NCBI GenBank assembly: GCA_039680175.1
Contig: JBDKTO010000008.1
Coordinates: forward strand, 1-64,000
Length of the DNA: 64,000 nucleotides
Direction: 5' to 3'
DNA from: Veillonellales bacterium
GTDB taxonomy: Bacteria; Bacillota; Negativicutes; JAAYSF01
The position numbers and the translations under genes are program-made. The notes under the pieces are model-generated. The model did no database searches and was not told the origin of the DNA. It saw only the letters and a list, made by a program, of their open reading frames with translations. Positions 26,929 to 36,900 of the stretch are shown in pieces. Within the stretch, counting starts at the first letter, position 1. Each line of letters opens with the position of its first letter.

Positions 26929-29900
26929 GTGTGGCAGAATCAGGTAGTTCATAATTCGCAGTTGCTGGCGTATCGCAGCCCCTTTGGGGCTGTTTCTTGT
27001 CGGGAAAAGATTACGTTCCGGCTTAAGGTTCCCAGTGATGCCGGTGTGGAAGATGTCGAACTGCGCACTTGGCTGGATGGAACAGGAGAAGAGAAGTTTG
27101 TGATGAAGCCGGTAAAGCAGAATGAAGGGGATCTGTTTTATCAGGCGGTCGTCACGGCTCCGGCTTCGCCGTCCGTATGGTGGTATTACTTTCTGCTGAG
27201 CAAAGACGGGAAGATCTGTTATTACGGCAACAGTCCCGACGGCTTAGGCGGCGCCGGTCAGGTTTATGACCGGGAACCCCCTTCTTATCAAGTAACGGTG
27301 CATCAGCCGGACAGCGTTACTCCCAATTGGCTCAAAGAGGCAGTCATTTATCAGATTATGCCGGACCGCTTTTACAACGGTGAACCGGAAGGGAAAATCT
27401 TACAACCGAAGCAAGGCAGTGTGGTTCATCCCTACTGGGAGGATACTCCTTACTATACCAGGGACACGGTTACCGGGGAAATCGTAGCGTATGATTTTTT
27501 TGGCGGCAATCTGCGGGGAATACTGGCTAAGCTCCCCTATTTGCAGCAGCTGGGCATTACGGCGCTCTATCTGAACCCGATATTTGAGGCTGTCAGCAAT
27601 CATCGCTATGATACCGGCGATTACCATCAAATTGATGCCATGCTGGGGGATAACGATTTGTTTGCCGAATTGTGCGCCAAGGCGGCGGAAAAAGGCATTG
27701 CGGTTATTCTTGACGGTGTGTTCAGTCATACCGGGCGACAAAGCCGTTATTTTAACGGCAACGGGACTTATCCTGATACGGGGGCCTGTCAGTCGAAGGA
27801 GTCTCCCTATTATTCCTGGTACCGGTTTCGGCACTGGCCGGATGATTACGAATGCTGGTGGGGAATAGACGATTTGCCCAATGTGGAGGAAACGGAGCCT
27901 TCTTACCGGGAGTTTATCATCAGCGGTGGCGGCAGTGTGCTGAAATACTGGCTGAGTCAGGGAATTAAAGGCTGGCGGCTGGATGTGGCCGATGAATTAC
28001 CGGAATCCTTTATCCGCGAGTTTGCTAAAACGCTGAAGGAAGAAGATCCGGATGCGGTGCTGATCGGCGAAGTATGGGAGGACGCTTCCCATAAGGTCAG
28101 CTATGGCGGTATGCGTCATTATCTGGGCGGTGGCGAACTGGATTCGGTGATGAACTATCCTTTTCGGGAAATCACTCTGAAGTTTTTACTGGGAGAACAG
28201 GATGGAGCGGCGACTGCTCGCGCCTTATTCAGTCTGTATGAGAATTATCCCAAGCAGAACTTTTATGCTATGATGAATTTAATCGGCAGCCATGATGTTC
28301 CCCGAATATTGACACTGCTGGGAGAAGCACCGCCGCCGGAAAACCTGACTGGGGGACAGCAGGCCCGCTATCGTCTGCCGGCGGACCGGCGGCAGCTGGC
28401 AGTCGCCAGACTGAAGCTGCTGGTACTGTGGCAAATGACCTTTCCCGGCGTGCCTTCGGTTTACTATGGAGACGAAGCCGGGCTGGAAGGCTATAAAGAT
28501 CCCTTAAACCGGGGGACTTATCCCTGGGGGCGGGAAGATCAGGAGATCTTAGCTTGGCATCAGCAACTGATTCGTCTGCGGCACCAGCAAGATGCCCTGA
28601 AGACGGGAGAATGGCTGAACGTATATGCCCAAGGCGATAGCTACGGCTATCTGCGCCGGATTGTCAATGGCCGGGACGTATTCGGGCAGCAAAAGCAGGA
28701 CGGCATGTTCCTGATCCTCTTAAACCGCAGCCGGAACCAATCGGTAACCGTTACCGTGGACTTGGCCCAATGGTGCCGGGGAATTTTGCGGGACGTATTG
28801 CAGGAAGGACGGGAGTACCCAATAAAGGACGGAAAACTTATTTTGACGCTGCAGCCACTGGAAGGTAAGCTGCTGACCCAGCCGGATCAGCCGGCTCTCA
28901 AGCGGGGCTGTGGCATTCTGCTTCATCCCACAGCTTTGCCATCCAAGTATGGAATTGGTGATTTAGGTAAAGAGGCCTATGAATTTATTAACTTTTTAGC
29001 CGAAAGCAAGCAGAAATTATGGCAGATACTGCCCTTAAATCCAGTGGGCTACGGTGAATCGCCTTATCAATGCTTGTCGGCTTTTGCCGGCAACCCTCTG
29101 CTGATTTCATTGGGCAAGCTGGTAAGGGGCGGGCTGCTGCCGGCTTCGGAAGTGAGGGGCCGCCTGGATTTTGATCCTGACAGAGTGGAGTTTGATCGGG
29201 TGTGGGACTATAAAGAACGACGGCTGCGCCTTGCTTATGAAAATTTTCAGGCAGCTGACAAGCCCGGCGGGTACCGCAGCTTTATGAACGCCAACAGCAG
29301 CTGGCTGGAGGATTACGCTTTATTTATGGCGCTAAAGACATATTTTCAGGGGGCTGCCTGGAACTGCTGGCCAGAGGAAATCGCTTTTCGCCGCCCAGAA
29401 GCTATGACAAAATACCGGAAGCTGCTGGCGGCAGAAATCGACTATCATAAATTTTTGCAATATGTCTTCTTCAGGCAATGGGCATCCCTGAAAGGCTACG
29501 CCCATCAGTGGGGCATTCAAATCATCGGTGATTTGCCGCTGTTCATTTCTCAGGACAGCAGCGATGTATGGGCCAATCCCGGGTTGTTTGCATTGGACGA
29601 GGCCGGCTGCTGCGCCAAGAAGGCCGGCGTTCCGCCGGACTATTTCTGCACTGCCGGTCAGTTGTGGGGCAATCCTCAGTATTGCTGGGAAGAAATGGTC
29701 AAGGACGACTATCAGTGGTGGCGGGAACGGGTATCATTGCTTTTAAAACAGGTGGATATCATCCGGATTGATCATTTTCGCGGTTTTGAAGCCTACTGGG
29801 AAATTCCGGGCAGCGAGAAAACGGCAGTTCACGGAACCTGGGTTCAGGGGCCGGGAGAGAAGTTTTTCGCCACATTGGAAAAGTATCTCGGCAAGCTGCC

Positions 29901-30396
29901 GGTTATCGCGGAAAATCTGGGGGTGATTACGCCGGCGGTAGAAGACTTAAAGCAGCAATTTAATTTCCCCGGGATGAAAGTGCTGCAGTTTTCTTTTAGT
30001 CAGGACGAGCAAGGCAGCTGTCGGCCTTTTGCCTGCACCCGGAATACGGTGGTGTATACCGGAACTCATGATAACGATACTACGGTCGGCTGGTATCAGC
30101 AGCTGCTGGCCGATCAGCCGGAACTGGCCCGATGTATCGGGGAAATGCTGGGGTTGTCGGAACAGGAAAGTCTGAATGAAACGGCGGTTTGCCGGCAGCT
30201 GGTGGAATTTGCCTATCAAAGCAACGGCAATACTGTAATGATACCCATGCAGGATATTTTACAGCTGGACAGCCAGGCCCGCATGAACCTGCCGGGAACA
30301 GTAGGCGGCAACTGGCGCTGGCGCTGTCCGAAGAATCGGTTTACGCCCGAGGTTGTAACTTGGCTGGCGGATTTGGCGCAGCGTTACAAACGCTAG
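26929..30396 (+). CDS. Two-enzyme fusion: GH13 alpha-amylase/neopullulanase plus GH77 4-alpha-glucanotransferase
   Basis: A protein of about 1155 residues joining two maltodextrin enzymes. Numbering below is from the in-frame ATG at 26872. Residues ~40-140 are a beta domain like those of cyclomaltodextrinases. A GH13 barrel follows (~150-560), with WRLDVADE (Asp ~370), GEVWED (Glu ~400) and GSHDVPRI (Asp ~473). From ~677 a complete MalQ/GH77 domain starts at GILLHPTALPS, with IRIDHFRG (~965), VIAENLG (~1010) and TGTHDNDTT (~1065). Both halves keep their catalytic residues and no signal peptide is seen, so it should act on cytoplasmic glycogen or maltodextrins. GTG 26929 is preferred (GAGGG 8 bases upstream); GTG 26914 and the ATG in array C lack a site. 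It is flanked by arrays C and D. Confidence 0.9.
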   Translation: MWQNQVVHNSQLLAYRSPFGAVSCREKITFRLKVPSDAGVEDVELRTWLDGTGEEKFVMKPVKQNEGDLFYQAVVTAPASPSVWWYYFLLSKDGKICYYGNSPDGLGGAGQVYDREPPSYQVTVHQPDSVTPNWLKEAVIYQIMPDRFYNGEPEGKILQPKQGSVVHPYWEDTPYYTRDTVTGEIVAYDFFGGNLRGILAKLPYLQQLGITALYLNPIFEAVSNHRYDTGDYHQIDAMLGDNDLFAELCAKAAEKGIAVILDGVFSHTGRQSRYFNGNGTYPDTGACQSKESPYYSWYRFRHWPDDYECWWGIDDLPNVEETEPSYREFIISGGGSVLKYWLSQGIKGWRLDVADELPESFIREFAKTLKEEDPDAVLIGEVWEDASHKVSYGGMRHYLGGGELDSVMNYPFREITLKFLLGEQDGAATARALFSLYENYPKQNFYAMMNLIGSHDVPRILTLLGEAPPPENLTGGQQARYRLPADRRQLAVARLKLLVLWQMTFPGVPSVYYGDEAGLEGYKDPLNRGTYPWGREDQEILAWHQQLIRLRHQQDALKTGEWLNVYAQGDSYGYLRRIVNGRDVFGQQKQDGMFLILLNRSRNQSVTVTVDLAQWCRGILRDVLQEGREYPIKDGKLILTLQPLEGKLLTQPDQPALKRGCGILLHPTALPSKYGIGDLGKEAYEFINFLAESKQKLWQILPLNPVGYGESPYQCLSAFAGNPLLISLGKLVRGGLLPASEVRGRLDFDPDRVEFDRVWDYKERRLRLAYENFQAADKPGGYRSFMNANSSWLEDYALFMALKTYFQGAAWNCWPEEIAFRRPEAMTKYRKLLAAEIDYHKFLQYVFFRQWASLKGYAHQWGIQIIGDLPLFISQDSSDVWANPGLFALDEAGCCAKKAGVPPDYFCTAGQLWGNPQYCWEEMVKDDYQWWRERVSLLLKQVDIIRIDHFRGFEAYWEIPGSEKTAVHGTWVQGPGEKFFATLEKYLGKLPVIAENLGVITPAVEDLKQQFNFPGMKVLQFSFSQDEQGSCRPFACTRNTVVYTGTHDNDTTVGWYQQLLADQPELARCIGEMLGLSEQESLNETAVCRQLVEFAYQSNGNTVMIPMQDILQLDSQARMNLPGTVGGNWRWRCPKNRFTPEVVTWLADLAQRYKR

Positions 30397-30408
30397 ATGG
30401 TATAATTG

Positions 30409-30494
30409 GCCATGAGCCATGAGCCATGAGCCATGAGCCATGAGCCATGAGCCATGAGCCATGAGCCATGAGCTATGAGCTATGAGCTATGAGT
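30409..30494. repeat. Heptamer tandem array D (GAGCCAT/GAGCTAT)
   Basis: About twelve units starting 12 bases after the stop of the GH13-GH77 gene: a block of GAGCCAT followed by a block of GAGCTAT. The order CCAT-block then CTAT-block is the same as in array B. No T-run or hairpin typical of a terminator is seen between the two genes. Confidence 0.96.
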
Positions 30495-30522
30495 ACATTA
30501 GAGAATCGGGAGAAAAACAGTT

Positions 30523-30870
30523 ATGTCAGGGAAAATACGAATTATTAATATCGAACAAGGAATGCCAACCGTTCCCCAGGCTCAGCAGACGCTGTTGGTA
30601 GAACTGCGCCGGGCCAAGGCGGAGCGGGTAATAGCGGTAAAAATTATCCACGGCTACGGTTCCAGCGGTGTGGGGGGCAAGCTGAAAAACGCTATTCGCA
30701 AATCATTGGCTTTGCGCCAGAAAGAAGGCAAATTAGCTTCTTTTGTCGCCGGTGAAAATTGGAGCGTCTTTGATGAACAAGCCAGAATAGTGTTGGAGCA
30801 TTGTCCGGAGCTTAGGCGGGATTCGGATCTGGAGAATGGCAATCCCGGGATTACGGTAGCGGTATTGTAA
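30523..30870 (+). CDS. Smr-domain-like small protein
   Basis: A 115-residue cytoplasmic protein. The stretch KIIHGYGSSGVGGKLKNAIRKSL (about residues 44-66) resembles the Smr/MutS2 C-terminal domain, where an HGxG motif forms a nucleic-acid nicking or binding site. The N-terminus predicts one beta strand and one helix, consistent with a stand-alone Smr fold. A possible ribosome site GGGAGAAAA lies upstream. It follows the glycogen locus and precedes a hydrolase gene by 23 bases. The biological role is unknown. Confidence 0.6.
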   Translation: MSGKIRIINIEQGMPTVPQAQQTLLVELRRAKAERVIAVKIIHGYGSSGVGGKLKNAIRKSLALRQKEGKLASFVAGENWSVFDEQARIVLEHCPELRRDSDLENGNPGITVAVL

Positions 30871-30893
30871 GGGGATTACATGGAGGTTTCGCC

Positions 30894-31868
30894 ATGGATA
30901 AGGATGCCGAATTCAAAGCAGAGCAGCGGAAAATTTATTTGCAGACTGGGCTGGTGTTGGCGTTTGCTTTGCTGCTTGTTATTAATACCGTCGGCTTGCT
31001 GGCGGGAGCCGTTTTTTACAATGAATTCTGCGTAATCAATACCAGGGCCGGGCTGGAACGGTTCAATCCGCTGCAGGCCAAACTGGCGGCAGGAAGACGC
31101 AACAAAGGCTGGCAGGATGTTGCTATCGTTTCCCGGTTTGGCTACGTGCTTAAGGGAACGTATCTGCCCAGCCCGACGCCGTCCAACAGGACAGTTGTTT
31201 TTTTGCATGGCATCACTGCCAGCCGGCTCATGGGATTATGGTACGCCGATCTCTATCTGGATGAAGGTTACAATGTACTGCTCTATGATGCCAGGGCTCA
31301 CGGTGAAAGCGGTGGATCGGCGGCAACCTGGGGTTTTTATGAAAAATACGATTTGGATCAGTGGATCGACTGGCTGCAGGAACGTCAGCCCTACGGTGTC
31401 ATCGGTGTCCAGGGAGTTTCTATGGGGGCGGCCACAGCCTTGGAACATGCCGGGTTGAACCAATCTTCCCGGCGGGTCAGCTTCTATGTTGCCGACAGTG
31501 CTTATTCGGATCTGGAGGAGTTGCTGACCCAGCAGATCGGGGCGACGATTCCCGGGTATAGTTCCCTTTGGGTTAAGGCCCTGCTGAAATATTCCAGCGC
31601 AGCGGCTTATCTGGATTCCCGCTTTTACTACCATGAAGTTTCACCTCTCCGGGCTGTGAGCCACGTGACAACGCCTATCCTCTATCTGCATGGTGAGGCG
31701 GACGCTCTTGTTCCGGTTGCCATGTGTTCCCAACTATTTGCTGCCACACAAGGCCGCAGCGAAATGCATACCTTTCCCGGAGTCGGTCATGCTATGGCTA
31801 TTTTTACTCAAAAGGCCGAGTACCGCCGCTTGCTGCATGATTTTTTACAAAAAACAGAGAATGATTAA
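30894..31868 (+). CDS. Membrane-anchored alpha/beta hydrolase
   Basis: A 324-residue protein with one N-terminal membrane segment (about residues 16-42), so the catalytic part probably faces the periplasm. The fold is shown by the oxyanion motif HGITASR, the nucleophile elbow GVSMGAAT (Ser), the acid in HGEADALVP and the base His in GVGHAM. It resembles BAAT/FrsA/YfhR-like hydrolases of unknown substrate. The ATG follows GGAGG. It may be cotranscribed with the preceding Smr-like gene. Confidence 0.8.
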   Translation: MDKDAEFKAEQRKIYLQTGLVLAFALLLVINTVGLLAGAVFYNEFCVINTRAGLERFNPLQAKLAAGRRNKGWQDVAIVSRFGYVLKGTYLPSPTPSNRTVVFLHGITASRLMGLWYADLYLDEGYNVLLYDARAHGESGGSAATWGFYEKYDLDQWIDWLQERQPYGVIGVQGVSMGAATALEHAGLNQSSRRVSFYVADSAYSDLEELLTQQIGATIPGYSSLWVKALLKYSSAAAYLDSRFYYHEVSPLRAVSHVTTPILYLHGEADALVPVAMCSQLFAATQGRSEMHTFPGVGHAMAIFTQKAEYRRLLHDFLQKTEND

Positions 31869-31895
31869 ATAACTGTTAATTTTGGATGTTTTTTC

Positions 31896-31924
31896 TTTAC
31901 AAAACAGCCTCTTCGTTATAAAAT
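31896..31924 (+). promoter_or_regulatory. Sigma-A promoter of the TetR-RND operon
   Basis: TTTACA (31896-31901), 17-bp spacer, TAAAAT (31919-31924). The start would fall near 31931, inside the long inverted repeat. Confidence 0.65.
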
Positions 31925-31975
31925 ATGACTGCATGGTTTTTGACTATGTAGTCATATTTTATAACGAAGAGGCTG
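31905..31975. promoter_or_regulatory. Long perfect inverted repeat over the TetR-RND promoter
   Basis: Two 26-bp arms (31905-31930 and 31950-31975) are exact reverse complements, and four more loop-side pairs extend the stem to about 30. The loop is 19 bases. The left arm covers the spacer and -10 of the promoter. It is longer than a usual TetR operator, so it may hold two operator sites, or be a small mobile remnant reused as an operator. Confidence 0.8.
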
Positions 31976-32104
31976 AGAAGAGGCTGAATGGTATTATTGA
32001 CAATTGGGCTCGTAAAGCAGATAATGGTTTTGGTACTGATTTTTTTTTTTCGGTATCAATAGTTTCATTTGTGGAATGTTATCGCTGATTGGAGGTGAGG
32101 CTCC

Positions 32105-32668
32105 ATGCAGCAACGGATTATGGCAGCTGCTGTAGAGGAAATGAACGAGCGGGGAATTAAATTTACCATGGGGGATTTGGCCAGACGGCTGGGCGTCAGC
32201 AAACGTTGTCTCTATGAATATTTCGCATCCAAGGAAGAGTTGATCCACGCCATTGTCGGGGTGGTTTTGGCGGATATTCAAAATCAGCGGAAAGAGGTTC
32301 TTGCTGACGGGCGGTTAAATTTTGAAGAAAAACTAAGAAGAGTTTTGACGGTGCGGCCAAAAGTTTTTTGCCTGCGAGAGGAACGCGTGTCTATGGAGAT
32401 TAAACGTTTGCTGCCGGCGGAGTGGGAACGGATTGAGCGATTTATGAGCCGGAATTGGCGTACTATAGAAGAGTTTTTGCAACTGGGAATCCAGCAGGGA
32501 TATTTTCGTTACATATACGTGCCGATTGTTGAAAAAATGATAAAAGGCACATTTCGCGAGGTTGATAACTACTGCTTTTTAGCCCAGAATAATGTTTCCA
32601 TGTATCAGGTGAATGAGTACATGGTGGATATCCTTTTATATGGAATTGTTTCCCCCAAGCAGGGGTAA
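32105..32668 (+). CDS. TetR/AcrR family regulator
   Basis: A 187-residue repressor-type protein. The N-terminal helix-turn-helix is clear (KFTMGDLARRLGVSKRCLYEYFASKEEL, about residues 20-47). The C-terminal ligand domain is divergent, as usual in the family. GGAGGTGAGG precedes the ATG. It lies 64 bases upstream of an RND adaptor gene in the same direction, the standard arrangement for a local efflux repressor. The inverted repeat upstream is its likely operator, which would make it autoregulated. Ligand unknown. Confidence 0.9.
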   Translation: MQQRIMAAAVEEMNERGIKFTMGDLARRLGVSKRCLYEYFASKEELIHAIVGVVLADIQNQRKEVLADGRLNFEEKLRRVLTVRPKVFCLREERVSMEIKRLLPAEWERIERFMSRNWRTIEEFLQLGIQQGYFRYIYVPIVEKMIKGTFREVDNYCFLAQNNVSMYQVNEYMVDILLYGIVSPKQG

Positions 32669-32732
32669 CGGATCAAGCAGATTTTTGTTTTATGGCTTAG
32701 ATAGAATAGTAACAGGAGTTGGAGGTGGGGTA

Positions 32733-33893
32733 ATGTCCCAGTTTGTAAACAAGAAATGGTCGTATTTTGTTATGGCAATAGCACTTTTCAGTATTGTGCT
32801 GGCAACAGGCTGCAGCCGTCAGGCGGCAAAAACCGGTCCGCAGGCGGTAGAGGTAAAAGCAGCCCAGGTAATTCAGCGCGATACCCCGGTTACATATGAA
32901 TTTGTCGGCCAGGTGGCCGCCAAGGACGAGGTGGAAATACGGGCGAAAGTTGCAGGAAATATCGTGCAAAAAATGGTACAGGGCGGGGCAACGGTACAGG
33001 CGGGGCAGCCCTTATTTTCGATTGACCAGCGCCAATATAATGATGCGCTGCTAAATGCCAGAGCGGCATTGGTTCAGTCGCAGGCGACATTAGGCCAATA
33101 TCAAAGAGATTTGGCCCGCGATGAACGGTTGGTGGCGCAGGGGGCAATTTCTCAGCAAGCCTATGACAATGCCGCTACAGCGGTAGACCAGTATGCTGCT
33201 GCGGTGGAAGCCAATCAGGCAAAAGTCGCTCAGGCAGAGCATGATATTCAAGATACGCTGGTAGTATCTCCTCTTAGCGGCAGGATTAATGTGAAGGATT
33301 TAAGTTCCGGCAGCTTTGTTCAGGCGGGATCCACGACAATCGCCACCGTGTCTTCGGTTGATCCGGTATTTGTTCAGTTCAGTATCAGTGAGAATGAATA
33401 CTTGCGGTTTTCCCGGGCAGGCCGGGGAAATTCGCCGGCAGAATGGTTCGGGGCATTGACCTTGATTCTCAGCGATGGTTCTCAGTACCCAATCACCGGA
33501 ACTATTGACCAAGTCGATCGGGGGCTGGCGCAAAATACGGGTACGCTTACGTTAAAGGCGGTATTTGCCAATCCTCAGCAGATTCTCGTTCCGGGAATGT
33601 TCGCCCGGGTGGTGGCTCAGGGGGAAATTCGCCAGGGAGCGCTGCTGGTTCCCCAGCGGGCTGTTCAGCAAATGCTGGGTAAGTATTTTGTTACCGTAGT
33701 CGATGGGGAAGGTAAGGCGGAATCCCGGCCGATTAAAGTAGGGCCGCAGGTGGGTACCATGTGGATGGTGGAAGAAGGCTTGAATCCGGGAGAAACGGTA
33801 GTTGTCGACGGCTTCCAGAAGGCGCAGGCGGGGACACCGTTAAAAGTAACAATGATTGGACCGGAAGAGTTAGAGACTCCGGTACAGCAATAA
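32733..33893 (+). CDS. RND efflux periplasmic adaptor lipoprotein
   Basis: Membrane fusion protein linking an inner-membrane RND pump to an outer-membrane channel. The 386 residues start with a lipoprotein signal ending in the lipobox LATGC (Cys about residue 22), so it is anchored in the inner membrane. A lipoyl/barrel-sandwich part (VEIRAKVAGNIVQKMV...AGQPLFSID), a coiled-coil hairpin (about 95-160) and a beta-barrel follow. The ATG at 32733 sits behind GGAGGTGGGG; a 40-residue upstream in-frame extension overlaps tetR and has no site. No outer-membrane factor gene is adjacent, so a shared TolC-like channel is needed. Confidence 0.92.
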   Translation: MSQFVNKKWSYFVMAIALFSIVLATGCSRQAAKTGPQAVEVKAAQVIQRDTPVTYEFVGQVAAKDEVEIRAKVAGNIVQKMVQGGATVQAGQPLFSIDQRQYNDALLNARAALVQSQATLGQYQRDLARDERLVAQGAISQQAYDNAATAVDQYAAAVEANQAKVAQAEHDIQDTLVVSPLSGRINVKDLSSGSFVQAGSTTIATVSSVDPVFVQFSISENEYLRFSRAGRGNSPAEWFGALTLILSDGSQYPITGTIDQVDRGLAQNTGTLTLKAVFANPQQILVPGMFARVVAQGEIRQGALLVPQRAVQQMLGKYFVTVVDGEGKAESRPIKVGPQVGTMWMVEEGLNPGETVVVDGFQKAQAGTPLKVTMIGPEELETPVQQ

Positions 33894-33905
33894 GGTGGTG
33901 TTTCG

Positions 33906-36900
33906 GTGTCTAAGTTTTTTATAGAACGACCTATTTTCGCGATTGTTATCGCCATTATCATCACTATGATTGGCGTTATTGCGGCGATTAATTTACCGGT
34001 GGCTCAATATCCGCATATAACACCGCCTCAGGCATCGGTAAGCGCGACCTATACGGGGGCCAATGCCCAGGTAGTTGAGGAAACCATTGCCCAGTTGATC
34101 GAACTGCAGGTTAATGGAGTAGAAAACATGATTTCTATGATTTCTACCAGTTCCGACAACGGCAAATATTCCCTAAATGTGAAATTTAATGTCGGGACCG
34201 ACGGCGATATTGATACCGTCCAAACCCAGAATCGGGTTGCCGCGGCCAATGCCGGACTGCCTAACGAAGTAAAACAGTCCGGCGTGACAACCCGCAAGGT
34301 GTCGTCTGATTTGGCGATGGTCTTTAATATGTATTCACCCAATGGCACCTACGATCAAACCTTTTTGAAAAATTACGGCAGTATTAACGTAATTGAGGAT
34401 TTAAAACGGGTGAAAGGTGTCGGCGATGTCGGCGAGTATGGTGCGGATTTCAGCATGCGTATTTGGCTGAAACCGGATAAAATGGCACAATTGGGCGTTA
34501 CAACGACAGAGGTGTCCAATGCTATCGGCGACCAGAACGTTCAGGCTCCGGCCGGTATTATCGGTCAGCAGCCTTCACCGGCCGATCAGCAGTTTCAATA
34601 TACCGCCAGAGTTCAGGGACGGCTGGTCCAGCCGGATGAATTCAAGAAAATTATCATTCGGGCCAATTCGGACGGCAGTTTTATCCGCTTAGGCGATATT
34701 GCCGAGGTGGATTTAGGCGGGAGGGGTTATTCCTATTACGCGACTATTGACGAGCAGCCGTCGGCGGGGTTTGCCATTCAGCTATTAACGGATGCGAATG
34801 TACTGGAAACTGTCGGGGAATGTAAAAGAGTATTGGCAGAAGCTTCCAAAAAGTTTCCGGCGGATATGAAGTACAAAATAACAGTAGATACAACGGACTT
34901 TGTTACCGAGTCGATGAAGGAAGTCGTCATTACTTTTTTTGAAGCGTTATTACTCGTTGTGCTGGTTGTGTTCCTGTTTTTGCAAAGCGGCCGGGCAACG
35001 CTTATTCCCCTGCTGGCAGTTCCGGTTTCTTTGCTGGGTACGTTCGGCGCGTTTATGATTTTAGGATTTTCCATTAATACGCTGACATTGTTCGCCATGG
35101 TACTGGCTATCGGGCTGGTGGTCGACGACGCCATTGTTGTTATCGAAGCCGTTGAGCATCATATGCGCTATTCCGGCATGTCACCACATGATGCCACGGT
35201 ACGGGCTATGGAGGAAGTGTCCGGGCCGGTTGTGGCCATTGCCTTCGTGCTGGCGGCTGTTTTCATTCCGGTTGCTTTCTACGGCGGTACGGTTGGCGTT
35301 TTATATAAGCAGTTTGCTCTGACGATTGCCGTTTCCATGGCATTGTCGGCACTTGTTGCCTTATCTTTAACGCCAGCCCTCTGTGCGTTGTTATTGAAAC
35401 CCTATAATCCGGAACAGCATACCGGATTGCTGGCAAAATTTTTTGATAAATTCAATTCGTGGTTTGAAAGTACGGTGGAGAGTTACGGACGGGGCGTAGG
35501 CAGGATTGTTAAACGGGCTGCTGCCAGTCTTTTAATCGTAGGCGGATTGCTGATATTGGTCGGCGGTCTGTTTAAGATTCTTCCGTCATCCTTCGTTCCG
35601 GCAGAAGATCAGGGATTTTCCATTACGCAGGTTAGCCTGCCGGATGCCGCCAGCTTAAATCGGACGATAGACGTTTCTAATAAAGTGGTAGATATGATTC
35701 GTTCTCAGCCTGGCGTTGAGAGTGCCATGGCGGTTAATGGCCTGGATTTATTGGCGAATGCCAATAAATCCAGCAGCGCTACTATTTTTACCAAACTGAA
35801 ACCGTGGGCTGAGCGGACAACTCCGGATAAAAAAGTAGAGAATATTGTTCTTGGCACGATGATCGGCGGCAGCCATATTCCGGAAGCGACGACCATATCC
35901 TTCAACGCTCCTGCCCTGCCGGGATTAAGTTCTCAAGGCGGGTTTACCCTGATGCTGGAGGATCGGGGCGCTCATACGGATGCCGAACTGGATGAAATCA
36001 ATAAGAAATTTCTGGCGGCAGCGAAGCAGCGTCCGGAAATCGGCATGATTTCTTCCAGCTATAATGTCAGCACACCGGGATATCAATATGTGGTAGACCG
36101 GGAAAAAGCCAAGATGCTGGGCATTGCGATTGATGATATTTACCAGGCCTTACAGGTATTCCTAGGAGGCCTTGAGGTCAATGATTTTAATGCTTTTGGC
36201 CGCAGCTATAAAGTTATCATTCAAGCCAACCCCGAGTTTAGAGATAAACCGGAGGATATTCGCTACTATTATGTAAAAACTTCATCCGGGACAATGGTTC
36301 CTTTAAATACCGTGGTGAAGCAGCAGGCAACCGTCGGCCCGACTGCTATTAAGCGGTTTAACGGCTATCGGGCGATTCAGCTTAACGGCAACCAGGCCAC
36401 CGGCTACAGTTCCGGGCAGACGATGACGGCACTTGAGGAAATAGCGGCACAGACGCTGCCGAATAATATCACCTACGAATGGTCCGACCAAAGCCGGGAG
36501 GAAAAGATTTCCGGCGGCCGGGCGCCGATGCTGTTTGCCTTAGCGTTGTGTTTCGTTTTCCTTTGCCTGGCAGCTCTCTATGAAAGCTGGAGTATTCCGC
36601 TGGTTGTCTTGCTGTCGGTACCTACGGGTTTGTTTGGCGCTTTCCTTTTCCAGTATATTCGTCACCTGGAAAATAATCTGTATATGCAAATTGGTTTGAT
36701 CATGCTGATTGGTTTGGCGGCCAAGAATGCCATTCTGATTGTGGAATTTGCCAAGGTACGGGTGGATAAGGGGATGAATCCGGTGGATGCGGCCATTGAA
36801 GCGGCGAAACTGCGGCTGCGTCCCATCCTGATGACTTCCCTGGCTTTTATCATCGGCTGTATCCCCTTGGCAGTTGCCACCGGCGCCGGTGCCGGCGCCA

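Noticed and set aside
31882-32088. 68-codon open frame across the long inverted repeat
   Set aside because: It runs through the promoter and palindrome, has no ribosome site and ends before tetR; composition is explained by the repeat.
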